A DNA stretch of 64,000 bases, taken from the NCBI RefSeq assembly GCF_019049255.1, contig NZ_JAGMUJ010000013.1, positions 143,506-207,505 of the forward strand, given 5' to 3'. This DNA is from Streptomyces sp. AC558_RSS880. GTDB taxonomy: Bacteria > Actinomycetota > Actinomycetes > Streptomycetales > Streptomycetaceae. The translations under genes and the position numbers were made by a program. Under the pieces are notes generated by a model. The model was not told where the DNA came from. It searched no databases and saw only the letters and a program-made list of their open reading frames with translations. This document shows positions 1-9,502 of this stretch, in pieces. Each line of letters opens with the position of its first letter. Position 1 is the stretch's first letter.

Positions 1-1384
1 GCGCGGGGTCCGCGGCGATGAGGTCCAGGACCTCTTCCGCCAGCGCGCCGTACCGGTGCAGCAGGTGCTCCACCCGTGCCGTGTGCAGTCCGGTGCGCGC
101 GGCCGTGCGCGCACGCGCGTTCCACAGCGCGTGGTAGCCCTCGGCGCCGACCAGCGGCGTGTCCTCGGTGACGCAGTCGGCGACGCGGACGTCGAGTCCG
201 TGCACCGCCGCGTCCACCGCGTCCTTGGCCATGACCCGGTACGTCGTGTACTTGCCGCCCGCCACCACGACGAGGCCGGGCACGGGATGGGCCACGGTGT
301 GCTCGCGGGACAGCTTGCTCGTGGCGTCCGACTCGCCCGCGAGCAACGGCCGCAGACCGGCGAACACACCCTCCACGTCGTCCCGCGTCAGTGGCACCGC
401 GAGCACCGAGTTCACGTGTTCCAGCAGGTAGTCGATGTCCGCGCTGGACGCGGCCGGGTGCGCCTTGTCGAGGTTCCAGTCGGTGTCCGTGGTGCCCACG
501 ATCCAGTGCCGGCCCCAGGGTATGACGAACAGCACGGACTTCTCGGTGCGCAGGATGAGCCCGGTCGTGGAGTGGATGCGGTCCTTGGGGACGACCAGGT
601 GGATGCCCTTCGAGGCCCGCACGTGGAACTGGCCGCGTTCGCCGACCATCGCCTGCGTGTCGTCGGTCCACACCCCGGTGGCGTTGACGACCTGCTTGGC
701 GCGGACCTCGTACTCGCCACCGCCCTCGACGTCCTGCACCCGGGCGCCCACGACGCGTTCGCCCTCGCGCAGGAACCCCGTGACCCGCGCACGGTTGGCG
801 GTCTTCGCGCCGTACGCCGCGGCCGTGCGCACCAGCGTCGTCACGAACCGGGCGTCGTCCATCTGGGCGTCGTAGTACTGCAACGCTCCGACCAGCGCGT
901 CCTTCTTCAAGCAGGGGGCGGCCCGCAGCGCGTGACGGCGGGTCAGGTGGCGGTGCACGGGCAGGCCCCGCCCGTGTCCCCGGGCCATCGCCATGGTGTC
1001 GTACAGCGCGACGCCCGCTCCGGCGTAGAGCCGCTCCCAGCCCTTGTGCTGCAGCGGGTACAGGAACGGAACCGGGCGCACCAGATGCGGAGCGAGCCTT
1101 TCCAGCAGCAGGCCGCGCTCCTTCAGCGCCTCCCGCACGAGCACGAAGTCGAGCATCTCCAGGTAGCGCAGGCCACCGTGGATCAGCTTGCTGGACCGGC
1201 TGGACGTGCCCGACGCCCAGTCACGCGCCTCGACCAGGCCCGTGGACAGACCGCGCGTCACGGCGTCGAGCGCCGTACCCGCGCCGACCACGCCGCCGCC
1301 CACCACCAGCACGTCCAGTTCGTGCTCGGCCATGGACGCGAGTGATTCGGCGCGCTGCGCCGGCCCCAGTGTCGCTGTCCTCAC
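1..1384 (-). CDS. glpD: Glycerol-3-phosphate dehydrogenase, partial (3' end off window)
   Basis: FAD-dependent aerobic glycerol-3-phosphate dehydrogenase, which oxidises glycerol 3-phosphate to dihydroxyacetone phosphate and passes electrons to the quinone pool at the membrane. About 461 codons are visible and the C-terminus runs off the left edge. The FAD dinucleotide-binding motif VLVVGGGVVGAG lies at residues 25-36, followed by RSSKLIHGGLRYLE, the GlpD signature, and later by GLRPLLAGE and VVVAGGKYTTYR. The GTG at 1384 was chosen because GGGAGG lies about 6 bases upstream; an in-frame ATG sits 17 codons later. It is divergent from the dehydrogenase homologue at 1657. No glpF or glpK is visible here, so the operon arrangement is unknown. 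Confidence 0.95.
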   Translation of the reverse strand, partial: MRTATLGPAQRAESLASMAEHELDVLVVGGGVVGAGTALDAVTRGLSTGLVEARDWASGTSSRSSKLIHGGLRYLEMLDFVLVREALKERGLLLERLAPHLVRPVPFLYPLQHKGWERLYAGAGVALYDTMAMARGHGRGLPVHRHLTRRHALRAAPCLKKDALVGALQYYDAQMDDARFVTTLVRTAAAYGAKTANRARVTGFLREGERVVGARVQDVEGGGEYEVRAKQVVNATGVWTDDTQAMVGERGQFHVRASKGIHLVVPKDRIHSTTGLILRTEKSVLFVIPWGRHWIVGTTDTDWNLDKAHPAASSADIDYLLEHVNSVLAVPLTRDDVEGVFAGLRPLLAGESDATSKLSREHTVAHPVPGLVVVAGGKYTTYRVMAKDAVDAAVHGLDVRVADCVTEDTPLVGAEGYHALWNARARTAARTGLHTARVEHLLHRYGALAEEVLDLIAADPA

Positions 1385-1656
1385 CGCTGCCTCCCGCTCA
1401 TCGGTCGCATCGGCCGCACCCGTCGGGCGAAGCCCGGTCCCCCACCCTCATGCCCAAATTCTGACCGGCTTGCCCGACTTCAGCCACCACGGCCTCCGAC
1501 CTGTGGACAAACCCGCGGAACGACTCACCGAAACTCGGCCGACCAATCCCACATATCGGTCATATTTACTCCTAGTCTGACATTGCGCTCGCCTGCTCGG
1601 TCCACAGGGCTTGCGCATCTGTCGCACTCCGGTTATTGGGAAGGACGGCCCACGCC

Positions 1657-2865
1657 ATGCCCGCAGATCTCGCCGTCATCGGACTCGGCCCGTACGGCCT
1701 GCCCCTGGCCCAGGCCGCCGTCGCCGCCGGCATCCCCACCATCGGTTACCGGACCGGCCCCGAGGAGGGCTCCCTCAGCGCCGCCGAACAGCGCCGCATG
1801 CTCGCGCAGGGTTTCCGGACGACCGCCAACGCCACCGAGCTCGGCCGGGTGCGCACCGCGGTCATCTGCGCGCCGACGCCGCGCGGCGCGGACGGCGGGC
1901 TGGATCTGGGCCAGGTGGAGGCGGCCGCCCGCACCCTCGCCGCGCGGCTGCGCCCGCACACCACGGTGATCCTCGAGTCCCCCGTGCCCCCGGGGACGAC
2001 GGAGGGCCCCCTGCTGCGCCTGCTCGAGTCGGTGTCGGGTCTCCGCGCGGGACACGACTTCCACCTCGCGTACTCCCCCAGCCGGGTCGACCCCGGCAAC
2101 CGCGACCACACCCCCGCCAACACCCCGAAGGTCATCGGCGGCCTCACCCCCGCCTGCACCGAGTCGGCCGCCGCCTTCTACGGACGCATCACCGACAAGG
2201 TCGTACGCGCGCGCGGCCTGCGCGAGGCGGAGACCGTGCAGCTCCTGGAGACCAACTTCCGGCACGTCAACATCGCCCTCGTCAACGAGATGGCCGCCCT
2301 CTGCCACGACCTGGGCATCGACCTGTGGGACGTCCTGCGCTGCGCGGAGACCAAACCCTTCGGCTTCCAGGCGTTCCGCCCCGGCCCCGGCGTCGGCGGC
2401 CACACCGTCCCCCAGGACCTGACCGCCCACGCGGGCCGCACCCTGCGCATGGCGGAACTCGCCCAGGAGGTCAACGGCCGCATGCCGCGCTACGTCGTGC
2501 AGCGCGCCGCAGCCCTCCTCAACGAGCACGGCAAGTCCGCGCGCGGCGCGCGGGTGCTCCTCCTCGGCGTCACCTACAAGCCCGACCTCGCCGACCGGCA
2601 GGGCTCCCCGGCCCATGAGATCGCGGTCCGGCTGATGGAGCTGGGCGCCTCCGTCAGCTACCACGACCCGTACGTGCCGTTCTGGAACGTCCTCGACCGC
2701 CCCGTCCCCCGCGCGGACTCCCTCTACGAGGCCACCGCCGACGCCGACCTGACGATCCTCCTCCAGCAGCACCGCACGTACGACCTCCAGGGCCTGTCGG
2801 TGAAGGCCCAGCTGATGCTGGACACGCGGGGGGCGACGCCTACGGGGGCGGCGCATCGGTTGTGA
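1657..2865 (+). CDS. UDP-glucose/GDP-mannose dehydrogenase-family protein lacking the catalytic Cys
   Basis: A 402-residue member of the nucleotide-sugar 6-dehydrogenase family (UDP-glucose, GDP-mannose or UDP-ManNAc dehydrogenases). The N-terminal NAD-binding domain carries GLGPYGLP at residues 9-16. The central domain has LETNFRHVNIALVNEMA, and the C-terminal domain has LLGVTYKPDLAD. The family normally has PGxGxGGHCIPxDP, whose Cys forms the thiohemiacetal intermediate of the second oxidation. Here it reads PGPGVGGHTVPQDL, with Thr at residue 250, so normal two-step oxidation to a uronic acid is doubtful. The ATG at 1657 is preceded by GGGAAGGA; a TTG seven codons earlier is less likely. 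Neighbours do not form a sugar-nucleotide cluster. Substrate is unknown. Confidence 0.8.
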   Translation: MPADLAVIGLGPYGLPLAQAAVAAGIPTIGYRTGPEEGSLSAAEQRRMLAQGFRTTANATELGRVRTAVICAPTPRGADGGLDLGQVEAAARTLAARLRPHTTVILESPVPPGTTEGPLLRLLESVSGLRAGHDFHLAYSPSRVDPGNRDHTPANTPKVIGGLTPACTESAAAFYGRITDKVVRARGLREAETVQLLETNFRHVNIALVNEMAALCHDLGIDLWDVLRCAETKPFGFQAFRPGPGVGGHTVPQDLTAHAGRTLRMAELAQEVNGRMPRYVVQRAAALLNEHGKSARGARVLLLGVTYKPDLADRQGSPAHEIAVRLMELGASVSYHDPYVPFWNVLDRPVPRADSLYEATADADLTILLQQHRTYDLQGLSVKAQLMLDTRGATPTGAAHRL

Positions 2866-3086
2866 GGAGGGGGCGCGCGGATTCAAGTGCCACAGAGGCT
2901 GGTGGTGGGCAGCGGGATCGCCGGGTAACGTATTTCCTGGATCCGCAAGAGGTACCTCCTCCGGGACCGGACCGCCTCACAGCGACTTCGGGACCGTAAG
3001 AGGTGGAGCCCACCGCAGGGGTTAGCTGCGGCAGGCTCCTGAAAGTGAACGGAGTGTCCACCCCTAATTCTCGTAGGGGTGGCCGC
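2866..3086. other. Intergenic stretch with a hairpin but no gene
   Basis: Between the dehydrogenase homologue and the small leftward gene at 3087-3182 I see no credible reading frame. The only clear structure is the hairpin at 3058-3082, listed separately. Confidence 0.5.
3058..3082 (-). terminator. Hairpin after the 31-residue gene
   Basis: A perfect 9-bp stem, CCACCCCTA (3058-3066) pairing with TAGGGGTGG (3074-3082), around a 7-base loop. It begins 4 bases beyond the stop codon of the small leftward gene at 3087-3182, the position expected of an intrinsic terminator. Confidence 0.55.
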
Positions 3087-3182
3087 TCACTTCCCGTAGC
3101 GCCACAAGATGCACCTCCTCCGGAACTTCACCATCCGCAGACGGATCCGGTCCCAGGCTGTGGGCTTGCGGTGACGGCCCAT
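3087..3182 (-). CDS. Small basic 31-residue protein
   Basis: A short leftward reading frame encoding 31 residues, starting MGRHRKPTAWDRIRLR and ending with a basic, aromatic tail (CILWRYGK). About a third of the residues are Arg or Lys, so nucleic acid, ribosome or membrane surface binding is possible; no function can be assigned. Support comes from a strong Shine-Dalgarno sequence (GGAAGGGGG about 7 bases before the ATG) and a perfect hairpin just past the stop codon. It lies alone in the 600-bp gap between the dehydrogenase homologue and guaB3. Longer in-frame extensions upstream lack a comparable ribosome binding site. Confidence 0.45.
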   Translation of the reverse strand: MGRHRKPTAWDRIRLRMVKFRRRCILWRYGK

Positions 3183-3415
3183 GGCGCGCCCCCTTCCACG
3201 ATGCCGCCCATAACCCGGTAGGCGGTCCGTCTGGAATCGGGCCGGGCCCCGAGGGCCGGGGTCCGGGGACGATCTCCTTGGAAGGGGGCGCCCCAGAGAA
3301 CTGGGTCGCCGAACACGGACATTACCGACGGAATTCACCCCGTCGGCTCAGATTCGCCCCGAAAACAACCGTGCGCCCCCTGAGCGCCACGCGCGCCCCA
3401 CTTGGACATGCGAAA

Positions 3416-3442
3416 GGGGCCGGTCACCAGGTGACCGGCCCC
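3416..3442 (-). terminator. Terminator of guaB3
   Basis: A perfect 12-bp stem, GGGGCCGGTCAC pairing with GTGACCGGCCCC, with a 3-base loop, 30 bases past the guaB3 stop codon. Confidence 0.75.
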
Positions 3443-3471
3443 TCCGTGCCGTATCAAAGCCCGCCCGGTCT

Positions 3472-4596
3472 CTACCGCCGGTGCTGCGAGTCCGCCACCG
3501 TCACCTCGACGCGCTGGAACTCCTTCAGCTCGCTGTAGCCGGTCGTGGCCATCGCGCGGCGCAGGGCGCCGAAGAGGTTCATCGAGCCGTCGGGGGTGTG
3601 GGAGGGACCGGTGAGGATCTCCTCCAGCGTGCCGACCGTGCCGAGGTCGACCTTCTGGCCGCGCGGCAGCTCCTCGTTGACGGCCTCCATGCCCCAGTGG
3701 TTTCCCCGGCCCGGACCGTCCGTCGCGCGGGCCAGCGGGGAGCCCATCATCACGGAGTCCGCGCCGCAGGCGATCGCCTTGGGCAGGTCGCCGGACCAGC
3801 CGACACCGCCGTCCGCGATCACGTGCACGTACCGGCCGCCGGACTCGTCCATGTAGTCGCGGCGGGCGGCCGCCACGTCGGCGACCGCGGTGGCCATGGG
3901 CACCTGGATGCCGAGCACGTTGCGCGTGGTGTGCGCGGCGCCGCCGCCGAAGCCGACCAGCACGCCCGCCGCACCGGTGCGCATGAGGTGCAGGGCGGCG
4001 GTGTAGGTGGCGCAGCCGCCGACGATCACCGGGACGTCGAGCTCGTAGATGAACTGCTTCAGGTTCAGCGGCTCGTGCGCGCCGGACACGTGCTCCGCCG
4101 AGACCGTCGTACCGCGGATGACGAAGATGTCCACGCCCGCGTCGACGACGGCCTTGGAGAACTGGGCGGTGCGCTGCGGGGAGAGCGCGGCGGCGGTGAC
4201 CACGCCCGAGTCGCGCACCTCCTTGATGCGCTGCCCGATCAGCTCCTCCTTGATGGGGGCGGCGTAGATCTCCTGCAGGCGGCGGGTGGCCGCCTCGGCG
4301 GGCAGGCCGACGATCTCGTCGAGCAGCGGCTGCGGGTCCTCGTAGCGCGTCCACAGGCCCTCGAGGTTCAGCACGCCGAGGCCGCCGAGCTCGCCGATGC
4401 GGATCGCGGTGGCCGGGGAGACGACCGAGTCCATGGGAGCGGCCAGGAACGGCAGCTCGAAGCGGTAGGCGTCGATCTGCCAGGCGATCGAGACCTCCTT
4501 CGGGTCCCGCGTACGGCGGCTGGGGACGACGGCGATGTCGTCGAAGGCGTACGCCCGGCGGCCGCGCTTGCCGCGCCCGATCTCGATCTCAGTCAC
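3472..4596 (-). CDS. guaB3: GuaB3 family IMP dehydrogenase-related protein
   Basis: A 374-residue TIM-barrel protein of the IMP dehydrogenase/GMP reductase superfamily, the GuaB3 type kept next to guaB in actinomycetes. It lacks the CBS-domain insertion of GuaB, explaining its shorter length. In active IMP dehydrogenases the catalytic loop reads GPGSxCTTR; the equivalent segment here is GFGGGAAHTTR (residues 215-225), without the nucleophilic Cys. Its reaction is therefore uncertain and a regulatory or divergent role is possible. The start is GTG at 4596. It follows guaB in the same direction after about 106 bp that contain a terminator hairpin, so it probably has its own promoter. Confidence 0.92.
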   Translation of the reverse strand: MTEIEIGRGKRGRRAYAFDDIAVVPSRRTRDPKEVSIAWQIDAYRFELPFLAAPMDSVVSPATAIRIGELGGLGVLNLEGLWTRYEDPQPLLDEIVGLPAEAATRRLQEIYAAPIKEELIGQRIKEVRDSGVVTAAALSPQRTAQFSKAVVDAGVDIFVIRGTTVSAEHVSGAHEPLNLKQFIYELDVPVIVGGCATYTAALHLMRTGAAGVLVGFGGGAAHTTRNVLGIQVPMATAVADVAAARRDYMDESGGRYVHVIADGGVGWSGDLPKAIACGADSVMMGSPLARATDGPGRGNHWGMEAVNEELPRGQKVDLGTVGTLEEILTGPSHTPDGSMNLFGALRRAMATTGYSELKEFQRVEVTVADSQHRR

Positions 4597-4656
4597 GTCT
4601 GTGGCCTTTCCCTGATGCGTTGCAGCGCCTTCCAGTATCCCCGACGGACACGCCGA

Positions 4657-4686
4657 GGGCGGTCCCGGAGGTGTCCGGGACCGCCC
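4657..4686 (-). terminator. Terminator of guaB
   Basis: A perfect 13-bp stem, GGGCGGTCCCGGA (4657-4669) with TCCGGGACCGCCC (4674-4686) and a 4-base loop, directly downstream of the guaB stop codon and upstream of the guaB3 start. Confidence 0.75.
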
Positions 4687-4702
4687 AGGAAGGCCTTTAC
4701 GA

Positions 4703-6250
<1,548 letters not shown>

Positions 6251-6368
6251 CTAACGGGAAGTGGGGGTGTCACATTCCACGGTTTCGCACGACTCCCGGC
6301 TTCGTATGTTCGTACGGGAACGGCTGGTCGTCCGTTCATGCGCCGAAGGGGCGGCGCGGCGGCGGCGG

Positions 6369-7046
6369 TTACTGCTCCGCCAGGGCGCGCAGTCGGCTCA
6401 GCGCGCGGTGCTGGGCCACCCGGACGGCGCCGGGTGACATTCCCAACATCTGTCCAGTCTCCTCCGCCGTGAGGCCCACGGCGATCCGCAGCAGAAGCAG
6501 CTCACGCTGGTTCTCGGGCAGGTTGGCCAGCAGTTTCTTGGCCCACTCGGCGTCGCTGCTGAGCAGGGCGCGCTCCTCCGGGCCGAGGGAGTCGTCGGGG
6601 CGTTCGGGCATCTCGTCGGACGGCACGGCCGTCGAACCGGGGTGCCGCATCGCCGCGCGCTGCAGGTCGGCGACCTTGTGGGAGGCGATGGCGAAGATGA
6701 ACGCCTCGAAGGGCCGGCCGGTGTCCTTGTAGCGGGGCAGCGCGAGGAGCACCGCGACGCAGACTTCCTGGGCGAGGTCCTCGACGAAGTGCCGGGCGTC
6801 GCCGGGCAGCCGCGACAGACGGGTGCGGCAGTAGCGCAGCGCCAGGGGGTGGACATGGGCGAGCAGATCGTGCGTGGCCTGCTCGTCCCCGTCGACCGCG
6901 CGATGGACGAGCGCACCGATCGCCCCGTGGGCAGTGCCCGCCTCGTCGTCGCGCATCGGTCCATGGTGCCTTGCGGACGTCTGGTCCGCGGCACCGTGTC
7001 CCTGGTTGTGCACCGAAGCGTTATGAGCAGGTGCGCCGGAACTCAT
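6369..7046 (-). CDS. RNA polymerase sigma factor, ECF-like (SigD-type)
   Basis: An alternative sigma factor of the sigma-70 family with only regions 2 and 4. Region 2 includes [21 protein letters not shown], for -10 recognition and core binding; region 4 near the C-terminus has [18 protein letters not shown] and a helix-turn-helix with [18 protein letters not shown]. It resembles the SigD type that sits beside guaB in other actinomycetes. The ATG at 7046 has GGAGGG about 8 bases upstream; starts at 7097 or 6978 are possible because the first 30-50 residues are low complexity. No anti-sigma factor gene is adjacent. It ends about 160 bp from the guaB start. Confidence 0.9.
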   Translation of the reverse strand: MSSGAPAHNASVHNQGHGAADQTSARHHGPMRDDEAGTAHGAIGALVHRAVDGDEQATHDLLAHVHPLALRYCRTRLSRLPGDARHFVEDLAQEVCVAVLLALPRYKDTGRPFEAFIFAIASHKVADLQRAAMRHPGSTAVPSDEMPERPDDSLGPEERALLSSDAEWAKKLLANLPENQRELLLLRIAVGLTAEETGQMLGMSPGAVRVAQHRALSRLRALAEQ

Positions 7047-7164
7047 CCCTTGCGCCCTCCCCTTCCGCTCGACCGACTCGTCCCCGAGGAACTCCACACC
7101 TCAAGGATGCGGCATCCGCGGCGAAACGAGCAGCGGGCGTCCGGCGGCTGTCGCCGATGCGCTG

Positions 7165-7329
7165 GTGGACGGGGTTCTCCGTCCCTCGGGCACGGTGGAC
7201 GACGAGGACTTCCACGCCCCGGGCACGGCGGGCGACGGACATGTCCGCACCTCCGGCACGGCGAACGACGGACGCGTCCGCGCCCCCGGCACGGCGAACG
7301 ACGGACGCGTCCGCACCTCCGGCACGGTG
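7165..7329. repeat. 33-bp tandem repeat, 5 units
   Basis: Five units of 33 bp (starting at 7165, 7198, 7231, 7264 and 7297). The last three are nearly identical, sharing the core GACGGACGCGTCCGC and ending in CCGGCACGG; the first two are degenerate. Because 33 is divisible by three, an 11-residue repeat appears in translation on both strands. Confidence 0.85.
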
Positions 7330-7387
7330 GATCCGGCCGACTGCGCCGGCTCGGCGTGCTCCCGGGCCCACTCGGCCGTGGCCTGTC

Positions 7388-7660
7388 GTGCGGCTCGGTT
7401 CGGGTCCGTGGGGCCGGTGGCCTGCCGTACGGCTCGGTTCGGGTCCGCGGGGCCGGTGGCGCGCCGTGTGGAACGACGAGGTTCGCGCCCACCGGCAAGA
7501 CGTCAGCCGGGGCCACGGCCCTTCCGGGCGCCGACAGCACACCGCGCGGGGCCACAAACCCCGGACCCACCGGAAGCGCACCACGCGGAGCCACACCCCG
7601 CACCCCCACCGAGAACACACCGCACAAAGCCACGCCCCGCACCCCCACCAGAAGCGCACC
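7388..7660. repeat. 39-bp degenerate tandem repeat, about 7 units
   Basis: Seven consecutive 39-bp units; the two pairs at 7388-7465 and 7583-7660 are clear, the middle units strongly diverged. The left pair shares CGGCTCGGTTCGGGTCC, the right units share CCCCGCACCCCCACC. The constant 39-bp phase across the whole stretch suggests a single old array. On the minus strand it would read as a 13-residue repeat (for example GVFSVGVRGVAPR), but no gene structure supports translation. Confidence 0.7.
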
Positions 7661-8075
7661 GCGCGGAACCGCAGGCTCCACGTCCGCCGAAACCACGCTC
7701 CACCGGGTCGCGGAACCCCGTGGCCGCCGAACTCCGCACCGTCGGCCGGCGAGCTTCGCTCAGGCCCGGTGCGCATGCGACCGATCACGCGGAGGTGTCG
7801 CGTCGGCGGTCGCGGCCGGATCCCGGACGGGGACGTCCGCAGGCCCCCGCACATCGGCTGCCGTGTGATGCCGCACACCGGGGCGGACCGGTCCGGGGCG
7901 GAACGGGCCCAGGGCCTGCCGTTCGGATCGTGCCGGCCCCGTGGCCCCGGTTCCGCACCAGGCCGCGCAGGCACAGGCACAGGCGCCCGGCGTTGTGCCC
8001 CGGGTCCTCGCCGCCGTCCCGCGGTGCAGGGCACGGGGCCCTGCTCGCTACCCGGCGTGATCCCCACGCAAGGCC

Positions 8076-8687
8076 CTAGCGCACCAGGCCCCACCGGAAA
8101 CCGAGCGCCACCGCGTGGGCCCGGTCCGACGCGCCGAGCTTCTTGAAGAGCCGCCGCGCGTGCGTCTTGACGGTGTCCTCGGAGAGGAACAGCTCGCGGC
8201 CGATCTCGGCGTTGGAGCGGCCGTGGCTCATGCCTTCGAGGACCTGGATCTCCCGCGCGGTGAGCGTGGGCGCCGCACCCATCTCGGCGGAGCGCAGCCG
8301 GCGCGGGGCGAGCCGCCAGGTCGGGTCGGCGAGCGCCTGTGTGACCGTCGCCCGCAGCTCCGCGCGGGAGGCGTCCTTGTGCAGATAGCCGCGCGCACCG
8401 GCGGCCACCGCGAGCGCCACACCGTCGAGGTCCTCGGCGACCGTGAGCATGATGATGCGCGCTCCGGGGTCGGCGGACAGCAGCCGCCGGACCGTCTCGA
8501 CGCCGCCCAGACCGGGCATGCGTACGTCCATCAGAATCAGGTCCGAGCGGTCGGCCCCCCAGCGGCGGAGGACTTCCTCGCCGTTGGCAGCCGTCGTCAC
8601 GCGCTCGACGCCGGGCACGGTCGCAACCGCGCGGCGGAGCGCCTCCCGGGCAAGCGGGGAGTCGTCGCAGACGAGGACGGAAGTCAT
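8076..8687 (-). CDS. bldM: Developmental response regulator BldM
   Basis: BldM, an orphan response regulator of the FixJ/LuxR type needed for aerial mycelium formation in Streptomyces. It acts as a homodimer on early genes and as a heterodimer with WhiI on late sporulation genes. The 203 residues match the known length. The receiver domain (about 1-120) has ILMDVRMPG with Asp54; this receiver type is not thought to be controlled by classical phosphorylation. The C-terminal DNA-binding domain has LTAREIQVLEGMSHGRSN and LSEDTVKTHARRLFKKLG. It is divergent from whiD. Confidence 0.98.
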   Translation of the reverse strand: MTSVLVCDDSPLAREALRRAVATVPGVERVTTAANGEEVLRRWGADRSDLILMDVRMPGLGGVETVRRLLSADPGARIIMLTVAEDLDGVALAVAAGARGYLHKDASRAELRATVTQALADPTWRLAPRRLRSAEMGAAPTLTAREIQVLEGMSHGRSNAEIGRELFLSEDTVKTHARRLFKKLGASDRAHAVALGFRWGLVR

Positions 8688-9067
8688 GGCCGCCCTCCGC
8701 AGCTGATGCGCGTCACCTTGAGCCTCCAGGCTGGTACGAAATCGTCACCTGTGCGGTCGACCGTCTCGGGCGCCCGCCCGAGCGCTTGTTCCTTCAACCG
8801 CCTCGCACTCTCAACGACGGTCACTCGAAAGAGTTACGGGGCTGTCTGCCACCTTCGGCACTCTACGTGAGGAGACGGACACGGTGCAGATATGCGCGAC
8901 GTACCCTCGAACTTTCATCACAACCCATGCCCCATTCAGCCCCTTTTCTTCCCTTTTGCTGGTGTCCGGTACTAGATTCGCAATGAGTCATATTTTCATC
9001 TCCTTGGATCGTAGTTGTACGGTCGTGGACACCGGATCCGCCCAGAACGGCTACAAGGGGTCACGCA
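8688..9067. promoter_or_regulatory. bldM-whiD divergent control region
   Basis: 380 bp between the two developmental regulators, which are read away from each other, so promoters of both must lie here. The right-hand part is unusually AT-rich for this genome. In S. coelicolor both genes are known to be developmentally transcribed from more than one promoter. I could not place -10/-35 elements or regulator boxes with confidence. Confidence 0.6.
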
Positions 9068-9397
9068 ATGGCAGATTTCTCCCGCCTTCCCGGACCGAAC
9101 GCGGACCTATGGGACTGGCAACTCCTGGCTGCCTGCCGCGGGGTGGACAGCTCGCTCTTCTTCCACCCGGAGGGCGAGCGTGGTGCGGCTCGAAGCGCTC
9201 GCGAGAACTCGGCCAAAGAGGTCTGCATGAGGTGCCCGGTGCGCGCCGAGTGCGCCGCACACGCGCTGGCGGTACGCGAGCCGTACGGCGTGTGGGGCGG
9301 ACTGACCGAGGACGAGCGCGAAGAGCTGATGGGGCGGGCGCGCAACCGCCTGGTGTCGGCGTCGGCCATGGGAGGGCACGCCGCTTCGAACAGCTGA
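9068..9397 (+). CDS. whiD: WhiB-like iron-sulfur regulator WhiD
   Basis: WhiD (WblB), a WhiB-like protein that binds a [4Fe-4S] cluster and is needed for late spore maturation. Its 109 residues carry the four invariant cysteines C23, C53, C56 and C62 (CxxC within MRCPVRAEC) and the GVWGG turn at 74-78 that contacts region 4 of the principal sigma factor HrdB. The C-terminal tail after the basic segment is the variable part of the family. The ATG at 9068 follows GGGG at a short distance. It sits back to back with bldM. Confidence 0.98.
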   Translation: MADFSRLPGPNADLWDWQLLAACRGVDSSLFFHPEGERGAARSARENSAKEVCMRCPVRAECAAHALAVREPYGVWGGLTEDEREELMGRARNRLVSASAMGGHAASNS

Positions 9398-9502
9398 GGG
9401 AACGTTTCTTCACGGCACGGGGCACGCGCACGCGACCTCGTTCCGTCACTGGGGGTGACCCATCGGTCCTTACGCACGGTGACCCACGTACCCGGAACCC
9501 CC

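Larger units (their letters stand above)
7098..8075. other. Non-coding, repeat-filled gap between the sigma gene and bldM
   Basis: About 1 kb separates these two genes. Several frames on both strands are open because the repeat units are multiples of three, but none has a ribosome binding site, recognisable motif or plausible composition; all translations are dominated by Arg, Pro, Gly and Ala. I treat it as non-coding. It holds the two repeat arrays listed separately, and presumably the promoter of the sigma gene near 7050-7150. Confidence 0.6.

Noticed and set aside
7165..7660. CRISPR array
   Set aside because: The 33- and 39-bp units are contiguous tandem repeats without unique spacers, and no cas genes are present.
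7021..8094. Leftward and rightward frames of 200-400 codons across the repeat field
   Set aside because: Kept open by repeat periods divisible by three; no start context, no family, and several frames are equally open.
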